From: Cryoendolithus antarcticus
Lineage: Eukaryota; Ascomycota; Dothideomycetes; Cladosporiales; Cladosporiaceae
Reading direction: 5' to 3'
Assembly (NCBI GenBank): GCA_002077065.1
Contig: NAJO01000029.1
Location: 248,001-312,000, forward strand
DNA: 64,000 nt
The notes beneath the pieces are model-generated. The model was not told the DNA's origin, did no database searches, and was given only the letters and a program-made list of their open reading frames with translations. Position numbers and translations under genes: made by a program. Each line of letters begins with the position of its first letter. Position 1 is the stretch's first letter. Positions 9,870-19,849 of this stretch are shown in pieces.

Positions 9870-10195
9870 AATATCGTGAGTACACTGGACCACTCCCTGT
9901 TAGTCGTAGGGTCCCTCTACGTGAATCAGCATCCTCGTGACTTATCGTCACTTGTCGTACAAGGTGTCACTAAGGCTCATCGTGTGACCGTTATTAGCTC
10001 ATTTAGCGGAGCACGTCGTCACTTGCACTACTCGTGAAGGGGTGATCTTTACGTTCCTGACTTCGCTAAGCAAGTCGTTGATAATGCTTATCGGGAGGAG
10101 TGAGCGTCCCCTGTCTATTTTTGAGCGACTGTGTCGTCACTTCCAGGTGCTGCACAGAACCGTCGTCAATCTAGCACGTCGTCATCTAGGTGAGC
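9870..10195 (-). repeat. Degenerate repeat array downstream of the SRA gene (right arm, inverted)
   Basis: This arm carries the reverse complement of the left-arm words. CTCGTGACTT is at 9934-9943 next to ATCGTCACTT (9944-9953), matching the reverse complement of the left AAGTCACGA and AAGTGACGAT cores. Further copies are ACGTCGTCACTT at 10013-10024, GTCGTCACTT at 10133-10142 and CGTCGTCATCTAGGTGAG around 10177-10194. The copies are more diverged than in the left arm and regular spacing is lost. Together the arms enclose the SRA gene in a roughly symmetrical, inverted layout. Confidence 0.55.
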
Positions 10196-10291
10196 CTATC
10201 GCGCTGTCATGCGTTCCCTACCAAGGGTGAAGTGATAAGACTTCACTCCATCGCCCCTAATCGGCTTACTCTTCAGCTGGTTTCCCTCGCA

Positions 10292-11597
10292 TCAATACAT
10301 CTGCACCTCCACCAACGCCCTCCCCACCCCTCCCTCCTTCATCCCAGGCACACCATGATTCTCGATCTCGTACGCCACAGCTCCCCCATCTCTGCAAGCC
10401 TCCTTCAGCCCATCCACACTGCCACCCACGCCAAAGTAAAGCCGTTTCGCTGCCAGCATCGCTTTGGCCATTTTTACGCGCTTAAGTAGAATGATCAAGA
10501 TCTCCACGAAGGCTTGCGTCGCGGCGGGCGAGTAGATCGTCTCGGCGCCGAGAAGTAGGGTGCCCATTTCTGGCGCTGAGGCGGGGATCATTTTAGCTAG
10601 ATTGAGTGACCAGGAGCCGGAGAGGCATTTGAGGTCGATTTGGAGGGTGGTGAGGTCGCTGTGGAAGGCCGAGAGAACTGAGGGCGTGAGGTCTAGGTCG
10701 CCTTGAGGGTGCGAGGTGAGGTCCAGGATGGGTTTGGAAGTGTAGGCCGCCCAGGTCAAGAGCAGATTGGGGAGGGTTACAAGGCGCAGAACGCTGGCGT
10801 TGTAGTCTTGCAGGGTGAAGGTCAGCGGGATGGAATTTTGGAGGGCGTGTTGGAATAGGACTAAAGTTGGGATTGCGGTGCCGCAGCCGAGCTGTAGTAA
10901 TCGGTCAGTCGATCATATCTGTCGTAGATGGTAGCGGTGAGTACTCACTTCAACGATCTGATCACACCTCACCAGCTCATCGATGTCTTTCCTCGGACCC
11001 CTGTCAAGCAGTAGGCTGGCAAGATCGAGTGAGCACTCCCAAGTCTTGAAGCCGCCCTCGTAGACTCCGGTCCGTATGTCGGACGTCGAGAGGTCGCTCA
11101 AGGTGTCATCTTTGTCGGCGTCATCTTCGGCCATGAGCTGTACCCGAACATCGTAGAGCTCTCGTCGAGGTAGGTGCAATATGCGGCCAATAGGTGACTC
11201 GATCGTGACAGTGCTGTAGCTCAAGCGATCAGGAAGGGTGGCGAGCTGGTCGGTCGTGTCAGTACTAAGGAGCGGAAGCAAAGTTTTTTCAATCGATCGC
11301 AGTGGCGGCAGATGGATGATTTAATGAGCGCTCAGTCACTTGGCTAAGGAATCAACGCAGAACGATGTTCTAAATCTCAACATGAGAGCGCAACAACATC
11401 TTCTCCGATCGATGATGAATGAGGAAGTGACCAAATGGTGAGAAGCTATGCGTACCTACCAAGTCATCGAGCGTGTGCTCTTCTGCTGGAGCACTCCCGA
11501 AACCGTTGCCAATTGTCCATGGAGAGGCATAGACCGCACCACTCTCGGTATCATCGCCGTCGACGTCGTCACCTGCAAAGCCGAAGCTGAAAGCCAT
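10292..11597 (-). CDS. HPM1: Histidine protein methyltransferase (Hpm1/METTL18 family)
   Basis: Three exons on the minus strand: 11597-11460, 11245-10949 and 10891-10292, with introns of about 214 and 57 nt, predicted 344 aa. In the family this SAM-dependent enzyme methylates a histidine of ribosomal protein Rpl3. Exon 1 begins MAFSFGFAGDD, typical of the family. Exon 2 has LATLPDRLSY, YDVRVQLMAED and the signature TGVYEGGFKTWECSLDLA. The exon 2/3 join (donor GTGAGT, acceptor TACTACAG) rebuilds the SAM-binding loop VELGCGTAIPTLVLFQ. The C-terminal half holds LQDYNASVLRLVTLPN. Yeast Hpm1 is slightly longer (377 aa). The acceptor of intron 1 is the least certain boundary. The gene converges on the SRA gene. 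Confidence 0.88.
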
Positions 11598-11866
11598 GTC
11601 GCTAATGGTAAGGCAGACTACAAAAGGCAACGCGCAAAGTACATTGGAAGGAACAGTCGACAGTTCATCGATTTTCGAAAAGTCTGTCAAACCACTTCGG
11701 ATCCCCACTGCGAGAACCACGTTGTCGAAACACTAGCTACCTTACCATCGCAACATGCCGCCATCAAGGGTATCTCATGCGCTCACAGCCCCAGTACTCG
11801 CTCATTCATGCAAATCGCGTAGCTCATCTCATCATCAACTCGTCCAGTGCAATCACTCGCAGATCC

Positions 11867-13555
11867 TCATATCTCCCGTCCCCCAATCTCTCTCCCATCC
11901 TCCGCCCGACTCACAATCCGATCCACCTGCTGTTGCTGCAGTCGTCTGCTATTATCCCTCTGCTCCTCCAGCCTCTCGATGCCCAGCTCAATATTCCGTA
12001 TATGCACCTCGAGCGGAACCTTCTCCCCTATAACTTCAGGCATTGCGACCCGTTCCCTCAAATCCTCCAAACTATCCCTGATAGCCATCAACTTGATAAT
12101 CGCACCATTGACATGCGCCCACGCCATGCGTCGATACGACCCAACCTCCTTCAGCAACCCAAGCTGCTTGTCGATCTTCGCCACGCTATTCCGTCGCCCT
12201 CCAAGCTTCACCCACAAATTGGCGAAGAGCTCTTCTTTGTTCCCTTGCACGCGTATGTCGTCACGGGTCGCGATACCAGCAATAACGTCAAGCCTGCTGT
12301 CAAGGTTATCCAGCACGGCAAGCAGAGCCTGCGCCTCGGAGATCAGACCCAGGATCTGATCTTCCACTGCGCTGGTGTGTCGTAGGTACTGATCAAGCAG
12401 CACGTCCCGACTTAAAGCCACGGGTTGGAACGGCGCGAAGATGTTGAGATTATTCGACACCCATCGCTGCAAGCTGCCGATATGCGCGTCCTTCTCCGCC
12501 ACGCCATCGATGACTTGCAGCGTCCAGCGATTCGTAGACAGAATCTGATCCACTGCGCGGCCAATCCTCGAATTGAATTTACTCAGATCCTGGCTCGCTT
12601 GGCGCGCCGTGTCGATGAAGCCACTGAACTCGAAGACTAGCTCGTGGCGTGAAGGGAGCATAGAGTATTGCACGACGTGCTTAAGGTCGCGGATACTTGC
12701 TTCGCTGTGCTTCATCTCCAAAGGTAAGAAAGCGCCGCCTGCCGTCGCGGACAGCACGTCTTCGAATTGCGATTGCGCGTCTACTAACTTGTCGAAGTCG
12801 GCTGGACCGGAGAGCTCAGGGTTCTTGTGGGAAGGGCAGAAGGGGAGACCGAGCATTGATACGCCGGGGACGCGACATATTGGCGAAAGGGCGTTGTTGA
12901 TCGTGTCGTTTACGAAGTTTGAGCCGAGGGTGAAGACGCCGATGATGAGCCAGAGCGCGAACAAGCCTTTAGTTATTGGATTTGTGACGGCTATCGTTGC
13001 AATGTCCAGCGCGTAGCCCAGCAGTGGTCGGACCACCTTGCTCCATATCGTGATCGGCCAGTTCAGGTCGCTACTGTCGTCGATCTGCTCGTCGTACTTG
13101 GCCTCCATCTGCGCAGCCATATTCTTCAGCCGCGAAGGTGCATCCTTCTGCTCTGCTGCTCTGCGATTGAACGTCCCAGCATCACTCGTGAGCGACCTCT
13201 GATTCAGTCTGAAGTGCGGCGTTCCAGCTCGTGCTCTCGCTGCTGCCTTCGCGTCAGGCGACGAGGGCATCACCAGCTCTGGGCCATTTCCTTGCCTTGC
13301 GCCCCGTTTGCGCGGCTTTATTTCCTCCTCCCTTCGGCCGCTTATTCTACTGTTTCGCACAGCATTCTTTGACGCCTCGGACGTGACATCGTCCTCGTCG
13401 CGTCGAGATCGCGCGTGGTGATTCTCGCGGTACTGGCTTCCTAGTTCTTGTCCCTCATCTTCGTCAGAGTAGATCTCGCCCTCCCAATCCTCCTGCTCAT
13501 CGACTGCATCCCAACTTTCTGTCAGTTCGGGCTTTGCGCGGCGGGTGCGTGCCAT
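11867..13555 (-). CDS. Conserved fungal membrane protein with coiled-coil region, function unknown
   Basis: Predicted 562 aa, one exon. I do not recognise a named family. The first 150 residues are charged and low in complexity (acidic DEDEGQ, basic KPRKRGARQ), as in nucleus-facing tails. One hydrophobic helix lies at about 197-214 (GLFALWLIIGVFTLG). The remaining 350 residues are predicted to be mostly helical, with heptad-like stretches (DQILGLISEAQALLAVLDNL and IRNIELGIERLEEQ) and a Gln-rich tail. A basic-acidic tail, a single TM and a long helical domain would suit an inner nuclear membrane or organelle-tethering protein, but that is a guess. It is divergent from DSK2. Confidence 0.7.
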   Translation of the reverse strand: MARTRRAKPELTESWDAVDEQEDWEGEIYSDEDEGQELGSQYRENHHARSRRDEDDVTSEASKNAVRNSRISGRREEEIKPRKRGARQGNGPELVMPSSPDAKAAARARAGTPHFRLNQRSLTSDAGTFNRRAAEQKDAPSRLKNMAAQMEAKYDEQIDDSSDLNWPITIWSKVVRPLLGYALDIATIAVTNPITKGLFALWLIIGVFTLGSNFVNDTINNALSPICRVPGVSMLGLPFCPSHKNPELSGPADFDKLVDAQSQFEDVLSATAGGAFLPLEMKHSEASIRDLKHVVQYSMLPSRHELVFEFSGFIDTARQASQDLSKFNSRIGRAVDQILSTNRWTLQVIDGVAEKDAHIGSLQRWVSNNLNIFAPFQPVALSRDVLLDQYLRHTSAVEDQILGLISEAQALLAVLDNLDSRLDVIAGIATRDDIRVQGNKEELFANLWVKLGGRRNSVAKIDKQLGLLKEVGSYRRMAWAHVNGAIIKLMAIRDSLEDLRERVAMPEVIGEKVPLEVHIRNIELGIERLEEQRDNSRRLQQQQVDRIVSRAEDGREIGGREI

Positions 13556-14370
13556 TCTGTGTTGTTTACAACTTCATCCACTCCAAGCAGATATCGAAGG
13601 CCGAATTTACACTTTGCAATTGGACGGCTCGTGAGGGCAACTGGTCACATCGACAACTCGGACTTCACTTCGACAGCCTGTCAACAGTCAAAATGTTGGC
13701 GTTTGCCCTGCATTTCCCTGAGATCGCGTGGGCAGGCGCGTCATGTGGGGACAGCAAGCGAGGTGGGATAGATTGGTGGGATGGCCAGGTTCCCATCATC
13801 GGTCTTGTGAGCAATTGGGATACTCCAGTCAGCATCTCCAATGCTTCAGCACACAGGCAGTGCTACTATCACCCTGGCTGCGGCAGTGGATTGCTATGGT
13901 ACACTGCTCGTGAGAGGCTAGACCCAGGATATGATCATAGTCGATCACGACGTCGCATGTGTTTCTCATGAGTGGCACATGCTCGAATCACGGTAGCGGT
14001 TGTGACTGTGGAAGCACAGCATCGTTCTGGACCTCCCAGAAAGTTGGGTGTAGCGAAAGCGCATGATCGAGGATGACCAGGAGTACTGTTCGTTGTGATG
14101 CATCTAGGTGATGCGCGCATATGTATGCCTCAGGCATGAGTCCAGCACCATCAAAGGGAGTGACGCAACTGTATATGGCAGCGGCGGCGGGACTGGACTT
14201 CCACATTCTCCGGCATTCTGTGGACACTTCACTGCCATTGCCCGTTTACCGTCACCTGTCACTGCCATTGTTATCTGCTAGACGTGAATAAGCCCTTTTC
14301 AGCACAATCTGCCAGTGCTCATTTGTTCACGTTGCCACAGCCCACCGGACACGACCACAGCCTGGCCATC
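13556..14370. other. Shared 5' region between the membrane protein and DSK2
   Basis: An 815-bp region between divergent start codons. Short open frames are present but lack recognisable motifs. It should contain both promoters and possibly untranslated leaders. Confidence 0.45.
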
Positions 14371-15660
14371 ATGGCGGACGAAAGCAGCAGTAGCGGAGCG
14401 GAGCAGATCACATTCAACGTCAAGTCCTCTTCAGACGCAAAGCATGTCATCACAGTTCCCACCAGCACAACAGTCGGCGACCTGAAGACGAAGCTCGCCG
14501 GCGAGGAGTACGCAAACATCCCACCCGAACGGCAACGACTCATTTATAGTGGACGAGTGCTCAAGGACCCAGACACCCTCGCCACCTGTAAGATAAAAGA
14601 CGGCAATACAGTCCATCTCGTCAAGGGGGCAGAGAGCAACCAACGACAGAACCCCGCCGCATCAAGCACAGGCGCCGCAGTCCCACCCGGCGCCGGCGTA
14701 CCCCAGAACCTCCAAGCAGGCATGCGAGCCGGGGACCCTCTCGCACAACTCACAGGCGCCAGATACGCTGGCTTTCACGGCCTCCCAGGTGCAGACATGT
14801 TCGGTGCAGACGGCGGCATGGGCGCACCACCAAATTCGGATCAGATGCTTAGAATGCTGGATGATCCGAACTTCGCTTCCCAGATGAACGAGGCGATGAA
14901 CAACCCCGCGGTGATAGATATGCTGCGGAACAACCCGATGATCCGGAATAATCCTATGGCGAGAGCGGCGATCGAGAACCCGGAGTTGAGAAGAATGATG
15001 ATGAATCCGGATATGATAAGGATGCAGATGCAGATGCAGCGATCCATGGGCGGGGGAGCAGAGGGCGGAGGTGGCGCGTTTCCGATGCCTGGAGCAACAG
15101 ATGGAACTGCGGCGGAGACACCGGCGGCAGGGCAGACTGGTGCGAGTGCAGCGCCTGCTGGTGGTGCAGGTGCAGGTGCAGGAGGAGCTGCGGCCAACCC
15201 TTTCGCATCGTTGTTCGCAGGCGCTGGTGGTGGTGGAGCTGGCGGCGCAGCCGGGGCGGCAAACCCCTTTGGTAATCTCTTCGGGGCTGGTCCACCACCC
15301 ACAGGCGCAGGCACAGGCGCAGAAGGTCAAGGGGCCAATCCGTTCGCGGCAGCTGCGCAACAGATGATGCAGAATCCCCAGATGATGCAGCAAATGATGC
15401 AGATGATGGGAGGACAGGGTAGCGGAGGTAGGGGTGGCGCTGGGGAGGCCGGCTTCAATCCATTCGGCGGTATGGGAGCTGGCATGGGATCACCAGAGCC
15501 TGCAGCACCTGCAGACACGAGAGCGCCCGAGGACAGATACGCGGATCAGCTCAGGCAGCTGAATGATATGGGGTTCTACGAGTTCGAGCGAAATGTTACG
15601 GCTTTACGACGGAGTGGAGGGAGTGTGCAGGGTGCCGTGGAATTCTTGTTGAGTGGATGA
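14371..15660 (+). CDS. DSK2: Ubiquilin, Dsk2-type ubiquitin shuttle
   Basis: Predicted 429 aa. Ubiquilins carry polyubiquitinated clients to the proteasome: the N-terminal ubiquitin-like domain binds the proteasome and the C-terminal UBA binds ubiquitin. Seen here: a UBL at about residues 10-85 (TFNVKSSSDAKHVITV, PPERQRLIYSGRVLKD); STI1-type segments at about 165-230 (NPAVIDMLRNNPMIRNNPM, ENPELRRMMMNPDMI) and about 330-350 (QQMMQNPQMMQQMMQMM); and a UBA at the end (DQLRQLNDMGFYEFERN, GAVEFLLSG). The linker is rich in Gly/Ala and contains four NPF tripeptides. The frame is open upstream to 14284, but the ATG at 14371 begins the conserved part and has a good context (CATCATGG). Confidence 0.95.
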   Translation: MADESSSSGAEQITFNVKSSSDAKHVITVPTSTTVGDLKTKLAGEEYANIPPERQRLIYSGRVLKDPDTLATCKIKDGNTVHLVKGAESNQRQNPAASSTGAAVPPGAGVPQNLQAGMRAGDPLAQLTGARYAGFHGLPGADMFGADGGMGAPPNSDQMLRMLDDPNFASQMNEAMNNPAVIDMLRNNPMIRNNPMARAAIENPELRRMMMNPDMIRMQMQMQRSMGGGAEGGGGAFPMPGATDGTAAETPAAGQTGASAAPAGGAGAGAGGAAANPFASLFAGAGGGGAGGAAGAANPFGNLFGAGPPPTGAGTGAEGQGANPFAAAAQQMMQNPQMMQQMMQMMGGQGSGGRGGAGEAGFNPFGGMGAGMGSPEPAAPADTRAPEDRYADQLRQLNDMGFYEFERNVTALRRSGGSVQGAVEFLLSG

Positions 15661-16298
15661 GGGAATGAAGGACAGCACAATCAAGTGAGGATAACTGTGA
15701 AGAAGTAGTGCAACGCCGGTCAGGATGCGGATTCCCGTGCCGATAGATGGCATTCCTAGTCGGGATGGACAGACAGTAAGGACGATGCAGCATAGCATAC
15801 GATGCATAGACGACTGGCGTTCAGGGACAGCACGGAAGATGAGGCGATCGCGTACCTAATCGTACCTACGACCTTTATATCGCTTCCACCAGCGAGAGCT
15901 TACAACATTCAATCTGGTGCTCAGCATGGGTCTTCAGCTACTGCTCCTCGGGTCATGAGGCCAGCTAATGCTTGACGTTTCCTCTCATTGTCTCTTTTAT
16001 CTCCCCCATCAATTTCTTTGCCAGATCGCCTGTATACCATATGCTTAATCTCCGGGGACAAAGCATTGGTGTTGACCAACCGCTCATTGTCTCCCGACGC
16101 CTTGTACATCGAGTGATTCCAGCGCGCGCAGCCTTTCCTCGACGACGCTACGGTACTGATCAAACAGTGAGTCCCACAGGACGACCCAAGTCAAATCACA
16201 GACACACTCCTGCAGGTCAGACAGTAAGTACGACCATCTCTTGTCTCACATTTGGTCTTTCTCTTCATCACACATTGAGACCATAGTCCTCGTCCACG
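15661..16298. other. Intergenic region after DSK2
   Basis: 638 bp without a recognised gene. It holds the DSK2 3' end and the promoter of the next plus-strand gene. Confidence 0.45.
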
Positions 16299-17852
16299 AT
16301 GCCTCCTAGCCCCAACTTCACAGTCGCCTCCGCGCGCCAACTCTACGGCCACGCCCTCCCGCCTCCAACACCACCTCCATCAGGCGCCCTGCCCCAGCCA
16401 AAGACCCACCATAGTCCTCCCGATCGCCCGCTTCTGAGACACAAGCACCAGCGAATTGTCCGTCCCACCCGTACTCCAAGTCCGGAAACTAAGTCTAACG
16501 CTGGCAGCACGCCCTCGAATCAAAGCTCTGACTTCAACTCCTTTGGCGTGTCGACTATATCGCTCTTAAAGGACTTCCCTGTACCGCCGACTGAGGAGCC
16601 AGGGAGTCGGCAGTTGAGTCCGCTGATCGCGCCGTCTTTCGTCGTGGCGAGCGAAAGTAGAGTGCAGAGACGACCAAGCACTGATAGAAGGGGAGGTGAG
16701 ATCTACTTCTCGCCCATCGAAGCCAAAGGCGGGAGAGTCGAGTTGAGTAGTCCACTGCCCGGTCCGGAGATCACTGCTGCGGTGGGTACGCAGGCTGAAG
16801 GACAGATGGAGAAAGTGCAGGGCGTGCAGATCTGTCTGACTGCAAATCAAGTCGACGAGCTGAGTGTAGCAATCGCAAACTGCCTTCTCATCCAGGCCGC
16901 ACTGACAAAGTCACACGACAGCAGACCTCGTACCCCAGCGGAGGATTCAGATATCGACGCGCCGTTCGCGCCAGACTATGCCCTGTTCGCCGACGCCACC
17001 GTGGGCCGGACATTCGTCTCCGATCTAGATGCCGGTTTTGGTCCAGGAATCCCCAGCACCGTCGGAGATGTCACGACGCTGCACATCACGCCCCCGAGCG
17101 CCGAGCAGAGTGAAAGCACGATCGCACTTCTCACTAACGCTTCGCTAGCGAGGAGCTCGAAAGACCGCATGCCGATCGCGACGTCGAGTCTGAGCACGCA
17201 GACTGATCTGACGCTTTTCTGTCTTTGTGCTGCGCTGAGCGAGTTGAGCCGCAGCACAGGACTAACGTTAGGAGAGATTGGCATACAGCAACCTAACGCT
17301 GCGAAGGTGGCTTCTCAGCCTGAGAGTCCAGGATCCGAAAGGAGCTCGATCGACTGGTGCGCATTTGCTGACGAGGACGAGCAGGCTTCTCTGGCGCTGG
17401 AATCTTCTGTCGTTGAGCATGAGAGTGAGTCGACAAAGTTGTCAGACGAAGCTGTGGCTGAGAGGCTTACTCGCATCGCCCGACTTACGAGCGGGACTGC
17501 TAGTCCCGAGACGCTGACTCTCGTTGAGACAATCACGCAGCTCCGCGCATTGTCGGCTTCGTTCCTGGTGCTCGAGCCGACGCGGTATGATCGCTTCACT
17601 GGGATGACTGGTGGCGTGAGAGTACTGGGCGTTTCTACATCCCTGCGAATGCAGCTAGGCAGTGGCAAGCAGTGTGTCGCGCTTGGCGAAACTGTGGTGG
17701 AAGCTGTGGTGCCGCGATGGGCAGCGGAAGAGGAGATTGAGGTTGAAATTGCGCTTGAGGGTAAGCAGGGTTGGGTGAGAGCGGTGCCGCTGCTGACTTC
17801 GAGGGGAAAGGGGAGTAGAGTGGGGAGATGGCTCTGTTTGACCTCGTTGTAA
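16299..17852 (+). CDS. Proline/serine-rich protein of unknown function
   Basis: Predicted 517 aa, one exon. Not recognised. The first 130 residues are Pro/Ser-rich and likely disordered (PPPTPPPSGALPQP, RPTRTPSPETKS). From about 175 the sequence becomes more ordered, with helical stretches (LTANQVDELSVAIANCLLIQ, LTLFCLCAALSELSRSTG). The C-terminal third has a beta-like pattern (TGGVRVLGVSTSLRMQLGSG, EEEIEVEIALEGKQG). The unbroken long frame with ordinary composition supports a real gene. A hidden intron cannot be excluded. Confidence 0.65.
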   Translation: MPPSPNFTVASARQLYGHALPPPTPPPSGALPQPKTHHSPPDRPLLRHKHQRIVRPTRTPSPETKSNAGSTPSNQSSDFNSFGVSTISLLKDFPVPPTEEPGSRQLSPLIAPSFVVASESRVQRRPSTDRRGGEIYFSPIEAKGGRVELSSPLPGPEITAAVGTQAEGQMEKVQGVQICLTANQVDELSVAIANCLLIQAALTKSHDSRPRTPAEDSDIDAPFAPDYALFADATVGRTFVSDLDAGFGPGIPSTVGDVTTLHITPPSAEQSESTIALLTNASLARSSKDRMPIATSSLSTQTDLTLFCLCAALSELSRSTGLTLGEIGIQQPNAAKVASQPESPGSERSSIDWCAFADEDEQASLALESSVVEHESESTKLSDEAVAERLTRIARLTSGTASPETLTLVETITQLRALSASFLVLEPTRYDRFTGMTGGVRVLGVSTSLRMQLGSGKQCVALGETVVEAVVPRWAAEEEIEVEIALEGKQGWVRAVPLLTSRGKGSRVGRWLCLTSL

Positions 17853-18378
17853 GTACATAGATATGGGTCGCATACGATTTACACGATTGATATTAGTCGG
17901 TTGTAGCTCTGTGCTTTACCATCTTCCACAGTTCTGCGAGACAAGTCGCTGCTGCTGTTGTAGCGCAATACTGTCGTGGATGGAGCAAATGGCACGTTGT
18001 CGGAATTGCCGCTTTCGGCCATACCGAAGGCCGTCAAAAACCGAGCTCCATCTCCTCGGAATTGCTCTCCACTTACATTCTCTCCCCCACTACAGCTCAT
18101 CAAATGCCCCTCTTCACGCCCAGGACCGTCGCGAGCTCGTCGAATTATCCGCCGTTCATTCATAGAATGCCGTCTCCACCACTTCGGGTCATTTGGACGT
18201 CAGGGCCGTATACTTCTTCTTGGGTAGAGAACGGTAAGGTGACTCTTCCAGTACTCCTGCTCTCTCACTTTTCCTTCACTTGTCCGAAGCTCGCGTCGCT
18301 CTCGTCTCGTGTCTTCTGTGATCTCTCATGCGCTGTACCGCGCCCTGCTGCGCCAAACACTTGAACAATACCGACACG
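17853..18378. other. Promoter region of the L-arabinitol dehydrogenase gene
   Basis: 526 bp with no recognised gene. The right end is CT-rich (18240-18320), which often precedes fungal start sites. Confidence 0.4.
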
Positions 18379-19558
18379 ATGTCAACCACCACCACTACGA
18401 CGACCGTTGCGCCTGCGAAGGCCAACATTGGCGTCTACACAAATCCCGAGCACGACCTCTGGGTCGCCGATGCCCTTCCAAGCCAGCAGGAAGTCGAGTC
18501 TGGTGCTAGCCTCGCACCAGGCGAAGTCACAGTCGCCATAAAATCCACCGGCATCTGCGGGTAGGTCGCCCACTTATGCCATCCCTAGCACTCCACTGAC
18601 CTCAAGCAACAGCTCTGACGTCCACTTCTGGCACGCCGGCCGTATCGGCCCCATGATAGTAACAGACACCCACATCCTCGGCCACGAATCCAGCGGCGTC
18701 ATAATCGCCCTGCACCCCTCCGTCAAAACCCACAAAGTCGGCGATCGCGTGGCCATAGAACCAAACATTATCTGCAATGAATGCGAGCCCTGTCTCACCG
18801 GCCGCTACAACGGCTGCGAGAAGGTGCTCTTCCGCTCCACCCCACCAGTCCCAGGACTGCTCAGACGATATGTAAATCACCCGGCGACTTGGTGCCATAA
18901 GATTGGGGACATGAGTTTTGAGGATGGCGCGCTGTTGGAGCCTTTGAGTGTTGCGTTGGCGGGCATGCAGAGGGCAAAGATCACGTTGGGGGATGGGGTG
19001 TTGGTCTGTGGGGCTGGGCCGATCGGACTGGTGACTTTGGCCTGTGTGAAGGCTGCTGGGGCGGAGCCTATTGTCATCACGGATATCGATGAGGGGAGAC
19101 TGGCGTTTGCGAAAGAGTTCTGCCCGTCGGTCCGCACCATGAAAGTCGAGTTTAGCGATACGCCGGAGCGTTTCGCGGAGCGTGTTGTGGAGTTGGCTGG
19201 CGGCGTAGAGCCGGCTGTGGTGATGGAGTGCACGGGTGTGGAGAGCAGCATCTAGGGCGCTATCCATGCGGCGAAGTTTGGAGGCAAGGTCTTTGTCATT
19301 GGTGTTGGTCGGCCGGAGATCAAAATCCCATTCATGAGATTGAGTACACGGGAGGTGGACTTGCAGTTCCAGTACCGATATGCGAACACCTGGCCGAGGG
19401 CGATCAGGTTACTGCAGGGCAAAGTCTTGGACCTAAGCAAGCTGGTCACGCATCGATTCCCGCTGGAAGATGCGGTGGAAGCTTTCGGCGTGGCGGCAGA
19501 CGCGAAGAAGGGAGGCATAAAAGTCATGATTCAGAGTCTGGGAGAGGGAGAAAAGTGA
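18379..19558 (+). pseudogene. LAD1: L-arabinitol 4-dehydrogenase with a premature in-frame TAG
   Basis: Exon 1 is 18379-18560 and exon 2 is 18613-19558, with a 52-nt intron that joins inside the conserved GICGSDVHFW. The full frame would be 375 aa. The enzyme oxidises L-arabinitol to L-xylulose with NAD+ in the fungal L-arabinose pathway. Seen: catalytic zinc ligands C60, H85 and E86; the structural-zinc loop [30 protein letters not shown]; the Rossmann motif GAGPIGLV; and ITDIDEGRL. Codon 275 (19253-19255) is TAG, directly after ECTGVESSI. The following 100 codons stay open and conserved ([31 protein letters not shown]). Homologues do not stop here. A single C-to-T change of CAG would explain it. 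An alternative 51-nt intron (19205-19255) would remove conserved Rossmann residues, so I reject it. Recent null allele or sequence error. Confidence 0.88.
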
Positions 19559-19849
19559 AGTATTCGTTACTACGTAACTACACGGGAATCTAGCGCTCGA
19601 TACCTTTGCCTCTCCCGAAAGCTCCTCCGCCCCCTGTGCTTCTAAGAACTCAGCCGCCGTAGCCAGCACTGCATGCACCTTCAGCACGAGTAGACTGCGA
19701 AGGTCTCCTACCCTTCCGCATATCCACCCTCTCCCAGGCGTAGTCGAAGATCGTTCACTGCTGCAGCCAGAGTGATGAAAGCATCTGCATCTGTTCCTAC
19801 TTCTGGAGAAGCCATGCGTGCTTCGTCACTATTTGCTTGTTCATCTGCT

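Noticed and set aside
7443..10195. Complete autonomous transposon around the SRA gene
   Set aside because: No transposase, no clear terminal inverted repeat or target-site duplication at the array edges. Kept only as a hypothesis.
19205..19255. A 51-nt GT..TAG intron that would remove the LAD1 stop codon
   Set aside because: It would delete the conserved [15 protein letters not shown] strand of the Rossmann domain, and the donor is weak.
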